In this document: positions 1 to 10,900 of the stretch, one piece after another
Position numbering within the stretch: the first letter of the stretch is position 1
Layout: each line of letters begins with the position of its first letter
Origin: Coprinus comatus
Taxonomy: Eukaryota; Basidiomycota; Agaricomycetes; Agaricales; Agaricaceae
Direction of reading: 5' to 3'
Length of the DNA: 64,000 bases
Assembly: GCA_034638255.1 (NCBI GenBank)
Contig: JAWPGT010000007.1
Location: 124,001-188,000 of the forward strand
The notes under the pieces: generated by a model
Database searches by the model: none
What the model was told of the DNA's origin: nothing
What the model saw: only the letters and a program-made list of their open reading frames with translations
Position numbers and translations under genes: made by a program

Positions 1-1435
1 GATCACCACATGACGGCCAAAGGTATCTTGGGCAAAAGCTAGTTTTCCCTATAGTGTAGTAATGGATGATGAGCTTCAAGCAAACCCTGAGCGAACCAAC
101 CTCCAGTGATAATTGAATTTGGCATTACCCTTACGATGTCAAGTCTTCCAACAAATGCAACACAGACGAAGGAAAAACTTAATGCTCAGCTTGCTTCATT
201 GGATGCCTGTCTAGATGTTTGCAAATATCTCTAGGTTCAGGACCGTTGCTAGTCAATTGAATCCTCCTGACGAAGAAGAATTGGAGGAAGTGCAACAATA
301 GCAGAGTTCAAATTATCCACCGCAGAAACGCTTACATAAAGTTCCACTTTCTAATTGCAATTCAAGTCCCTATTCTTAGATGATACGAGTGTAAATGTTT
401 TAAAATGATGGATATTCTCTATTATGGTTCGACTCTCGCGGACTCAAAGACTTTTAACAATTCGATCGAAGGTTATAAGATATTGCTGTATACCGCTATG
501 CCAACGTTACTATTAGTACTGCAAATATCATGCATTTCCCAGGTGAACGCAGAGTCAACGACCCAACTTTAGGCCATGGTGATATGGTACAGTGGACGGC
601 CAACTGTATATAACATTGCAGGCGATTAGATATAGCCTCGCTGTTACAATCCCTGGCTAAATGAAATATGGGTCCTTGTACTTATTTTAAAAGTTTTTTA
701 CTGCGGATGACAACCGGGGTAGGAAGAATATCGTTGGGTATTAAGGGTACCTATTAATGACATACTTTCTTATCTGAGATACTATGCATCCGATCAGCAT
801 CCGATGCTGTCCGATATCAACGTTTCGGTGTTCAACATTCAGTGTAGTTTGGCCAACTTGATCGTCATCCACATAGGTCAATCTTTCATGGTCAGTCATG
901 TTTTTGTTGTTGTGATTGAGATGTCAGGAGCTTGATTAGTTAATGTAATAATTCACAATCTAGTACGATTAACTTGAAGTTTTCCACAGAAGATCGATCT
1001 CAGTGCAAAAACGAAACGATTAATCCAGTAATGTAATTCATAGAAAATGTAGACTCCTACCATCAATCGACTGCTATTTACATAAGTGTTGATATACGGA
1101 TGTTATAACTTGGGCGTTGATGTGGAAGGTGGGACTGAGGAAGTATAACTGGGTGTTCGTCATGTGAATCTCAATTTAGGTGAACAGCCCCGTGGATACA
1201 GTAGTAACCAGGTAACAACCCCTTCTTGCATAGTGACGGATGGATCCACATTGATACTTAACATAGTCGTTACTTACAGCAAAGGCACACTTGACTTCTT
1301 CTAGCTTTAACCCCATTCTCCCCGTCTAAGAAACAGCTTCTATACTTTCCTGCGTTAAGCCTTTTGTTGCTTGTCAGCGCTTTGTATTTTACCTTTTATC
1401 TCCTCTCTTGTGACGTGGAGAGTCTATAGGATAGC
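1..1435. other. 5' flank without a recognisable gene
   Basis: No open frame of useful length is visible. A 32-codon ATG frame at 136-234 reads as a plausible helical peptide (Lys, Leu, Asp and Cys rich) and then hits a stop. The following 500 bases carry stops in all frames. The last 100-150 bases must hold the promoter and leader of the ADF-H/PH gene that starts at 1436; they contain a pyrimidine-rich stretch near 1300-1410. This could be a decayed gene or mobile-element remnant, but I see no reverse transcriptase, transposase or terminal repeat. Confidence 0.4.
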
Positions 1436-4212
1436 ATGTCTTTGAATTTGGGGGATCCGGCGGGGATCATGTCTGCCTATGAGGCGGTATTGGCAGACGA
1501 GCTTAACTGGTTAGCGTCCCTTCCTTTATGATTTCCGCACATACTGTAACTTTGTGACCCCCACATTGACTGACCACAGGTTACTGTTGCATTACTCAAA
1601 CGTTGGGGTACGTTATTCACCCATTCCTGTTCGCATGAGAATATAAGGCATTCCTAATAACCATTGGTGCAGAACGACGAATTGGCGTTGTATGCATTCG
1701 GTTCAGAAGGTCTTGAAGAGCTCAAAACGAAGATAAACCCAGAAGATGATGAGAGTCCTTTAATTGGCTTTTTACGAGTAGAGGAAGAGTTTGGAAGTGA
1801 TCCTTACGAAAGAAAACAAGTGGATGAAAGTGTGGATGGAGTTCAAACTCATCAAAGGTTTCTATTGGTTGGGTACATACCGGAGGGTATTATTAATGTT
1901 CGACGTGGTAGGTGGTTGTTATTTCTTCCTATATAGCACAGTTTACTGATATTCAAGGCTGCAGGTCGCGTACAGGTTCACACACGACGATTGGGTTTGA
2001 TATTCAAGGTAAGTTTACGTTATTATGTATTGGTTTTCATTGATCGCAGTTACCATGGGCGTTTAATTGTCCATTGTGCTATTGTTTTCTTCCCATATCT
2101 TATTTTTATGCTGGTTGTCCATTGTTTCATACTTACTAATAATCCCTTTATTACCTGGTCTGATATAGAAACACGACGCTATTCTGACGGTCGACAACCT
2201 TTCACAACTTACCAACGACGCTATCGCAAGGACCTTGGCTGAGCCCGATTCTTCGATTTTCACGTTTTCGACTTCTCCTTCAACGCCTGGTGTTATTATT
2301 TCCCCCACACATATACCCATTTCACCTACGGCAGATACCACAACCCAGGAGTCGTCTATTGCCTTTGTTTCGCCCACTTCCTCCAATTATCAACAACACG
2401 TTCCACAAAATCAAGACTATCGCGAGCTACCAAAAATTCCAAGTGCAGTCGACATGGGTAGATCCAATTCTCAACCAAACCCTACCTCACCCACCATTAC
2501 GTCGCCTGCCTTCAAACATGGCCAAAGGAGTCACCCACCTTCTTCAACAATGAATGTGTTTGATTTGAAACAGATAAAACGATCTTTTTCTGAGACCTAC
2601 GCACCTGCTTTGGGATTTCATCCACATTCCACATCGATGAGAATGAAATCCAACTCTGATGCTGCTTCTACCTCACCTCCTAGTGCCAGCGGAAAGACGG
2701 GGACTAATATGTTTAGTAATTTCTTGAAGAAGAGGTCAAAGGAATCCGCATCTACTGGAAGTAGCTTTATTGGAAAAATTTCTCATCCAAATACTTCTTT
2801 TTTACCTGGTGGGGGTAGGGATACGGAGGAGAGTCAGGAATCGGATGATTCAATGCCCCCTCCTACACCACCGAAAGATAAAGGCGTTTATGCACCTGTC
2901 ACTCCGTCTCGACTCGATAAAGGAAAAGGGAGGGAAATGAATGTTCAAGAAGTGGGGCAATATGATAGTACTCCTCGTCATCAATATGGACACGAATACA
3001 ATTTGTATGAATCCCCATCCGATGATGATACTATTAACACAGGAAGAACAGTACGTTTGGGAATGAGAGGGAATGGTGAATCTGTGTTTAGGCCCGAGTT
3101 GAATATATCAGAATTCGCGGTCGTTTCACATGAAGACACTGACGATGGAAGAGGGTCGAGGATACGAAGAGATGTAGATCATCATCTGAGTGTTAGATTT
3201 GATCATGTTGAAGGGGATACGATTGTAATTCAACCGGAGGAGTTTGGTTTAGAGAAACCATTCCCTTCTGCAAAGATTCCAGTGGATTTAACGGCGACTT
3301 TGAAGAAAGGGAAATGGGCTGGACCACAAGGTTTAGCTGCCATTAAAGACCCAGCTGAAAGAGCGAGAAGGAGAATGGAGATACAGAAGCAAAAAGAGGA
3401 AGAGGAGAAGGAGATTATTAGGCTCGAAGAAGAAAGGCAGGAGAGATTAAGAAGAAAAAGAGTAGAGATGTTGAGGAGAGAAGAAGCAGCAGCAGAACAG
3501 AGAAAAGCGGAGATTCAAGCTGAAGCTGTGAGAGTCGCTGCTGAGAGAAGAAGACTCGAAGAGATGGAGAGACTTGAGGAGGAAAGAAAAGAAAGAGAAA
3601 AGGAGGAGAGAAGAAGATCTGAGAAACGTAGAAGAATAGAGGAGCATTTGAGATTGGAAGAGTGGAGAAGGGAACAGCAGAGGGTTGCGGAGGAACATGC
3701 AAGGGAGGAAGAAGAGTTGAAGAGAAGGGAGGAAGAGGAGTGGAGAGAAAAGGTTTTGAAAGCGAAATCAGAGGTAAGGAAAAAAGCCAAGACCGCTGAA
3801 ATGGTTGGCTGGGTGACCGTGCAGACCAACGATTCGATGGTGTGGAAGAGGAGATATTACAAGTTTGTGCAAGATACACTTTACCTGTTCAAGAGTCAAA
3901 AAGTAAGTGTTGCAAGCATGATTATGAGTATATTTCATCTCACGAGGAGCAGGACATGGTTCAACCTATAGACATTTTACACCTTAAAGGGAGTGTGCGG
4001 GGACTCAAGGAACCAAAGGATGGGTATGAAGATTTGGATGCGATACCCTATTCGTTTGCAGTAGAATTTAATGACCAGGGACCGTGGTCGATGTTTGCGG
4101 ACTCTGAGGACGAAAAGGTGAGGATTGTGATGCCCAGTACGGTGTATATATTTAATTAACTAATGGACTGTAGTTTAAACTGCTTGGGCTGTTGCAACAT
4201 GCATCAACGTAG
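1436..4212 (+). CDS. ADF-H / coiled-coil / PH domain protein (Abp1-drebrin-like N-terminus)
   Basis: Likely an actin-binding cortical protein. Seven exons: 1436-1509, 1580-1607, 1673-1907, 1965-2008, 2169-3902, 3953-4117 and 4174-4212, giving about 772 residues. Residues 10-150 read as an ADF-homology domain: a WLLLHY strand, YAFGSEGLEELK, the FLLVGYIPEG strand, and a terminal helix after LGLIFKKHDA. A Ser/Pro-rich linker follows (150-510, with PPPTPPK). Residues 520-670 form a long charged coiled coil, almost all Glu, Arg and Lys. Residues 671-770 are a PH domain (VGWVTVQ, then VWKRRYYKF and LYLFKSQK), ending in the helix FKLLGLLQHAST. Abp1 and drebrin proteins share the ADF-H, linker and helix plan but end in SH3 or nothing; here a PH domain takes that place. 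ADF-H binds actin in known families; membrane tethering by the PH domain is inference. The start at 1436 is the first ATG in frame. An alternative splice at 4209 would run into the next gene. Confidence 0.85.
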
Positions 4213-4261
4213 ATAATTTGTGTAGAGTAACATGTGACGTGTGACTGTGCTTAGTCATGTA

Positions 4262-5719
4262 ATGGATATGAGAGCAAGAGCGTTGTTGTTACCTTACGGC
4301 CAGATGGCGGGGCTTGTATCGCCAAAACCCATTTCGTACCTGCAACAACACAACAACCCCCAGTATTCTATTCCATACTCACGCACCTCAAGCACAAATA
4401 CCTACTCTGAACCCAACCCAAACGGCGGCACTCCGGGCGCCGGCGCTCCGCTAGCACATCCAGTCCCCCACCAGCCCATCGGATCTGCCTCCAACCCCGG
4501 TGGAGCCTACATGGGCATGAATTTGAACATGAATATGAACATGGGCGTTAATATGAACGGACTTGGGGGCAATATGGGAGGTGCTGGTTTGGGCAACGTG
4601 GGCAACATTGGCCAAGTTGGTGGAGGCGGAGGGTCGATGGCGGGCATGCAAGACGATGCTAAAATATATTCGCTTGTTATTGACCTGCTGGACCCCGAGA
4701 CAAGAGAGGCAGCATTATTGGACCTGAGCAAGAAACGGGAACAGTATGACGATTTGGCATTAGTCCTGTGGCATTCGTTCGGTATGTTACCTCTTGAATG
4801 GAAGACGACTGACTAACACAATGTATAGGTGTCATGCCTGCATTATTGCAGGAAATTGTGTCGGTCTATCCAATGCTTTCGCCACCTAATTTGACTGCAC
4901 ATGCATCCAATCGGGTTTGTAATGCCTTGGCGCTGCTACAATGCGTCGCCTCCCACTCGGAGACTAGACAGTTGTTTTTGAACGGCAAGCACCCCTTTCT
5001 GATTTTTTTTTAACTGATTCGGCTGACCCTTGTACAGCCCATATACCACTCTTTTTATATCCATTCCTAAATACAACATCAAAGACCAGACCTTTTGAGT
5101 ACTTGCGCCTTACCTCTCTAGGAGTAATTGGAGCCCTCGTCAAGGTGTGTTTTCCGCATGGCTTTCTGTTTTGAAGCTCTCTGGTTGACAGGCCACTTGC
5201 AGCAAAACGACAATAATACAGTCATTCACTTCCTTCTTTCCACTGAAATAATTCCGCTATGTCTGAGAATTATGGAGACAGGCTCAGAACTGTCCAAAAC
5301 TGTGGCCATCTTTATAGTGCAAAAAATTCTGCTCGATGAGACGGGATTGACGTATATTTGTCACACGTACGAGCGATTCTATGCGGTTGGGACGGTGCTG
5401 AGCAATATGGTGACGCAACTGGTGGAGACACAGGCGGTAAGGTTGCTCAAACATGTCGTGCGATGTTACCTCCGTCTGAGTGACAATGTTCGGTATGTGT
5501 TTTTGCCTGTGCACGTAGTTGTATCAGAACTGATGATGAAACAGGGCCCGAGAGGCCTTACGTGCATGTCTCCCAGAGCCCCTGCGAGACAATACCTTCA
5601 ACGCACTGCTCAAGGTGAGCACGACAGTTGTAGATCTGGACATTGCTGACAGTGGGCAGGGCGATCTTGTTACGAAACGATGTTTGACGACGCTGCTAAA
5701 CAACCTGAACGAGCCGTAA
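4262..5719 (+). CDS. CAF40: CCR4-NOT complex subunit CAF40 / Rcd1 / CNOT9
   Basis: Scaffold subunit of the CCR4-NOT deadenylase, which acts in mRNA decay and transcription control. Six exons (4262-4781, 4829-4984, 5038-5144, 5203-5492, 5545-5614, 5660-5719) give 400 residues. Residues 1-140 are a low-complexity N-terminus rich in Asn, Met, Gly and Pro. The rest is the armadillo-like Rcd1 fold, nearly collinear with human CNOT9: [21 protein letters not shown], then [10 protein letters not shown], then [21 protein letters not shown], then [20 protein letters not shown]. The second intron (4985-5037) starts with GC instead of GT. The first in-frame ATG is at 4262, only 50 bp after the stop of the upstream gene; 4511 is an alternative start just before the Met/Asn repeats. 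The frame is open across this junction, so splice-through from the PH gene is possible. Confidence 0.93.
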
Positions 5720-5924
5720 GAAAAAAGTATACCGCGGACGATGATCTTTGTCTGTTGCTCTGAGCTATCTATATCACGGACAGCATATCCTGTATTTCAG
5801 TACACGCATAATATTTTGTAGACAAACGGTTAATAAATGTAAAATCAAATGTCTGGAAAATATCCCCGTGGGAATTCGGCCTTTTATTCCTCTCCGCTGT
5901 GCCGTACGTTTCTTCTCCCCAGCT

Positions 5925-7006
5925 ATGAACTCGACTGCAATCCCTCACGACCATCCACTCTACTACTCACCGCGAGAGCGCCTTGTTGACGACATCCCGG
6001 ATTATATTCTCACTCTTGTAGTCCCACTTGCTGCCTACTGGTCACTTTCTCTCTTCTTCCATTTCCTCGATGTCTCCGGCTGGAAATGGCTTGATAAATA
6101 CAGGATTCACGAGAGCGAAGAAGTCAAGAAACGCAATCTTGTAGGACGCAGAGAAGTTGTGATGGCTGTTCTCTTCCAACAACTCATTCAAACCCTTTTG
6201 GGATATGTGTGGTTAGAAGAAGAGGCAGCCGATGCAGGCACAAAGGCCGTGGCTCAAATTGCTGCGGGTCTACAGAAGTGGGAAATATCAGCTGGTCCAG
6301 TCGTTGAGCTTTTGCTACGACTCTCAGGGACTTCCTTGGCAAGGATGGGGTCCGCGAAGGAACATATAGTAGCCGATGTTGCATACTTCATGTATTGGTG
6401 GGCTGTACCTTGCTTCCAACTCCTTGCTGCCATGTGAGTTTTCTTCTTTTGACCTCCATGTGGGAAGGACCTTGATTAACTCTCATGCATTTAGGTTCTT
6501 TATTGATACATGGCAGTATTTCCTTCACCGACTAATGCATGTCAACAAATTCTTGTACAAGGCCTTCCACTCATGGCATCATCGTCTATATGTACCTTAC
6601 GCGTTTGGTTCACTTTATAACCATCCTGTTGAGGGGTTCTTGCTTGATACCCTCGGTGCTGCTTTGGCAGAATATGTCACTGGAATGTCGACACGACAGG
6701 CCATGTTGCTTTTTGGCTTTTCAACATTCAAGACTGTGGATGATCATTGCGGTTACAACTTGCCATTTGACCCTCTTCAACTTATGACTGGAAACAACGC
6801 GGATTATCATGATATTCATCATCAGGTATGTGTTTTGTTTCCGAGGTGCACGAATTTCTCAACACCTAAAAACCTCATAGATTATTGGTATCAAGTCGAA
6901 TTTTGCACAGCCTTTCTTTGTGCATTGGGATACGTTACTTGGTACAAAGATGACCAGAGAAGAATTGAATCAACGCAAGAAAACCCGATCACAAAAGACC
7001 GACTAA
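5925..7006 (+). CDS. SUR2: Sphinganine C4-hydroxylase (sphingolipid C4-monooxygenase)
   Basis: ER membrane di-iron hydroxylase that converts dihydrosphingosine (or dihydroceramide) into the phyto form for fungal sphingolipids. Three exons (5925-6433, 6495-6825, 6881-7006) give 321 residues, the usual length. The fatty acid hydroxylase histidine boxes are complete: HRLMH at 181-185, HSWHH at 195-199, and HDIHH at 275-279, with a further DDHCG at 252-256. Hydrophobic segments lie near residues 27-45, 70-85 and 150-170. The second intron falls directly after the third box. The 3' region has no extra coding sequence. Assignment to SUR2 rather than the C-4 sterol methyl oxidase branch rests on the NHPVEG and DDHCGYNLP motifs and on length, and is confident. 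Confidence 0.92.
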
Positions 7007-7927
7007 TCTCACTCCCTCTTTCCCACAGCTTTTTGTTTTGTTATGCATATATTGTGTTTTGATTCCTTATTGGAAAACATTCCTGATCACCCGACTCACA
7101 TTATATTTCCCGGTTTACTCTGTATATACTTATTTCTTTTAATCTTTCTTTTTATTTTGCCCTTGTGGTTGTTGTGGTTTATTTCACCTTGGAACTTGCA
7201 TGTGGATCATCTTCGGGCGGGGGATAGAAGTCGGCGGATGGTTCGAGAAGGTTCGAGGGGCATTAATGACAGATAAATGGAGCGAGCTGGTACCAAGTGA
7301 TTTATTAAGAATGATCATTGGTAATTGCTTTCAGAATAGTACGTGATGAAGACTGTGATTACCATTAGTTTTATGACTTGATTTATATATGTCCTTGACG
7401 AGTTTTTAGGTTACATATTTGTCGATAGCGAGAAAGGTTTGGGGAACTTGATTTAATTGAAAAGTGTTGGTGTTATTTTTGGAAGAGGTGTTTATTAGAA
7501 GGAGAATTTGAATCTTTCTGATCATGAACAATTTCAGCTCGATTATTACTGCTACTACGGGTTGGTGTGATTACTACAGATCGTTTTGGCTAATGTCATC
7601 GTGATTAATAAATTAATTCTCTGAGTGTGAGTAAGTGGAAAAGCTATCAGGTGGGGAAGTACCCATAGCTGTGGCAACCCTTTCAAATATTACGATTTAA
7701 ATGGCATAACGAGCAAATCGTTTCAATCCTACCGTTGTTTGTGATTTACTACGTTTCGATGAATAAACCACGCGGTGTAGTATGTAAATGATCCTAGAGA
7801 TTGCTGCCATGCGCAGTGCAGGACAAGGAGATGGACAACAGGCACAAACACCATCGAATTCCCTTGCCCTTGCCATAAGTTGCTACGCATAGCCGCAGCG
7901 TCCACTACGGACAAAAACACATCTACC
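7007..7927. other. Spacer between SUR2 and clathrin heavy chain
   Basis: AT-rich and T-rich on the plus strand up to about 7450, fitting a 3' untranslated region of SUR2. The remainder must contain the clathrin heavy chain promoter. Short open frames here have no coding character. No repeats, RNA genes or conserved boxes are obvious. Confidence 0.5.
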
Positions 7928-10900
7928 ATGGCTTTGGACTATTCAAAACCGATTGCGTTCGCAGAGCATCTCCAACTCTCTAGTCTTGGAGTCCAGCCAG
8001 CATCCATATCTTTCCAGGTGCGCAGACGCGACTTGAACTGCTGACGTGCACACCCATACTGACTGCACTTTATCATCCTCTTCACAGGTACACTACACAG
8101 TTCTTATCTGCATTCCTATGCTCATTATGCTTTCATGGAATAGACCCTTACCCTCGAATCCGACCATTTCATTTGTGTACGCGAGAGAGTTAATGAACAG
8201 AACCAAGTCGTCATCATCGACCTCTCAGATGCCAACAACATAATCCGCCGTCCTGTCTCTGCGGAGTCAACAATTATGCATCCTTCAAAGAAGATTCTAG
8301 CATTGAAAGGTGCGTCTTATGCGGCGTCTTCTTGGTAACGTCACCCTGAATATGCATACCCCCCTATAAGCTGGGCGTACACTACAGATATTCAATATTG
8401 AGACCAAGGCAAAAGTCAAGTCACATGTTAACAATGAAGACGTTGTATTCTGGAAATGGGTCTCCGAATCTGTTATCGGCATTGTCACTGAATCTGCTGT
8501 CTACCACTGGTCAATCGCAGACCAGACGTCAGCTCCTCAAAAAATCTTCGATCGCCACCCAACCCTGGCTGGAACGCAAATTATCAACTATCGTGCTACC
8601 CCTGATGAAAAATGGCTCGTCCTCGTTGGTATCTCTGGAAATACCACCAACCCTTCGGCATTCAAGGTCAAGGGTTCGATGCAGCTCTATAGCAGGGAGC
8701 GAGGTGTCAGTCAACCCATTGAAGGTCATGCTGCTGCCTTTGCCGAGATCAAACTAGATGGCCATACAAATCCAACAAAGTTGTTTACCTTTGCTGTACG
8801 TACAGCAACTGGTGCAAAGGTATGCTAATCTACTTGTTCTGTATGCACCTTGGATAATTGAGTATTTTGGTAGCTACATATTGTTGAGATTGATCATCAA
8901 GCTGTCGACCCACCTTTTACCAAACGCGCTGTTGATGTCTACTTCCCTCCTGAAGCAACAAACGATTTCCCCGTGGCCATGCAAGTATCCAAAAAACACG
9001 GTATTATTTACCTCGTCACTAAATACGGTTTTATTCATCTCTACGACCTTGAAACCGGTGCTTGTGTGTACATGAACCGCATCTCTGGCGAAACCATCTT
9101 TGTTACTGCTGAACATGAAGCTACGAACGGCATCATCGGTGTCAACAAGAAGGGACAGGTCCTCTCGGTGAACGTTGATGAACAAACTATTGTTCCTTAT
9201 ATTCTACAAACACTGAATAACACTGAATTGGCATTCAAGCTGGCTAGTAGGGCTAACTTACCTGGTGCGGATGATTTGTACATCAAACAATACCAACAAT
9301 TGTTTGCATCTGGCCAGTTCAGCGAAGCTGCTAAGGTCGCCGCCAATTCTCCAAGGGTGAGCAGAAGTGCATACGTTAGTGTGTTCATCGAGCTGATGTA
9401 GCATTGATAGGGTATCCTCCGTACAAACCAAGTCATCGAGTCATTTAAGAGTGCTCCTGCCGCACCTGGTGGTCTTTCCCCTATCCTTCAGTACTTTGGT
9501 ATCCTGCTTGAAAAGGGTGAATTGAACCATCTCGAATCTCTGGAGCTTGCCCGCCCTGTGTTACAACAAGGGAGGAAACAATTACTTGAGAAGTGGCTCA
9601 AGGAGAATAAGGTATATACCCATTCAGTTTTATTGGGATGGAGGGGCTCATGATTGTCTCTAGTTGACATGCTCTGAAGAGCTTGGTGATATCGTCCGTG
9701 GTCATGATATGACTCTTGCTCTATCAGTCTATCTCCGTGCCAATGTACCCAACAAAGTCATTGCCTGCTTTGCTGAGACTGGACAGACCGATAAGATCAT
9801 TTTATATGCCAAGAAAGTTAACTATACCCCTGAATACACCGGATTGCTGCAGCATATCATGCGAACCAACCCAGACAAGGGCGCGGAGTTTGCTGCCCAG
9901 TTGGTGAACGATGAAAATGGACCTCTGATTGATATCGAGAGGGTAGGTTTCTTGATGTTATAAAATAATTATTACTCAAATTTTCCTAGGTTGTCGACAT
10001 CTTCATGTCTCAAAACATGATTCAACCTGCCACTTCTTTCCTCTTGGATGCTCTCAAAGACAACAAGCCAGAGCAAGGCCACCTACAGACACGTCTATTG
10101 GAGATGAACCTCGTCCATGCTCCTCAGGTTGCAGATGCAATTCTCGGAAACGAAATGTTCACCCATTACGACCGTCCAAGAATCGCCAATCTTTGTGAGA
10201 AGGCTGGTTTATTGCAGCGGGTAGGTGTATCCATAATGTTATCAGAAACATCATTCTCACTATCTCATTTCAGGCTTTGGAACACTACGAAGACTTGGCT
10301 GATATCAAACGAGCCATCGTACACACTACTGGCTTACAACCCGATGTAAGCTTGTTGTGGTTATTCCTACATGTAATGGCTGACATGTTTTAACTCTGTC
10401 CAGTGGCTCGTCAACTATTTCAGCAGGCTCACTACTGAACAATCTATGGCCTGCCTCAATGAGATGCTTCGTGTCAACATCCGACAGAACCTGCAGATCG
10501 TCATCCAAATTTCTACCAAATACTCTGACATTCTTGGTCCCGTAAAACTCATCGAGATGTTTGAGAGCTTCAAGAGCTTCGAGGGCTTGTACTACTACCT
10601 TGGATCGATTGTTAATTTGAGTGAGGATCAAGAAGTTAACTTCAAGTACATCCAAGCTGCCACTCGTACCGGACAAATTCGCGAGGTCGAGCGCATTTGC
10701 AGGGAGAGCAACCACTACAACCCCGAGAAAGTCAAGAACTACCTCAAGGAAGCCAAGTTGTCCGATCAACTTCCCCTTATCATCGTTTGCGATCGCTTCG
10801 ACTTCGTTCATGATCTCGTTCTCTACTTGTACCAGAATGGATTGGTCAAGTTCATCGAGGTTTACGTCCAGCGTGTCAATTCTGAGAGAACCCCTCAGGT

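Noticed and set aside
420..450. GGTTCGACTC resembling a tRNA B box
   Set aside because: The flanking bases cannot form the T-arm stem and no matching A box or acceptor stem is found.
3418..3879. Long minus-strand frames of 83-153 codons
   Set aside because: They are antisense shadows of the Glu/Arg/Lys-rich coiled coil of the ADF-H/PH gene and read as Ser/Leu/Phe repeats.
8018..8143. A possible small exon within the first clathrin heavy chain intron (near 8090)
   Set aside because: Direct joining of SISFQ to TLTLESDHF matches the family without it.
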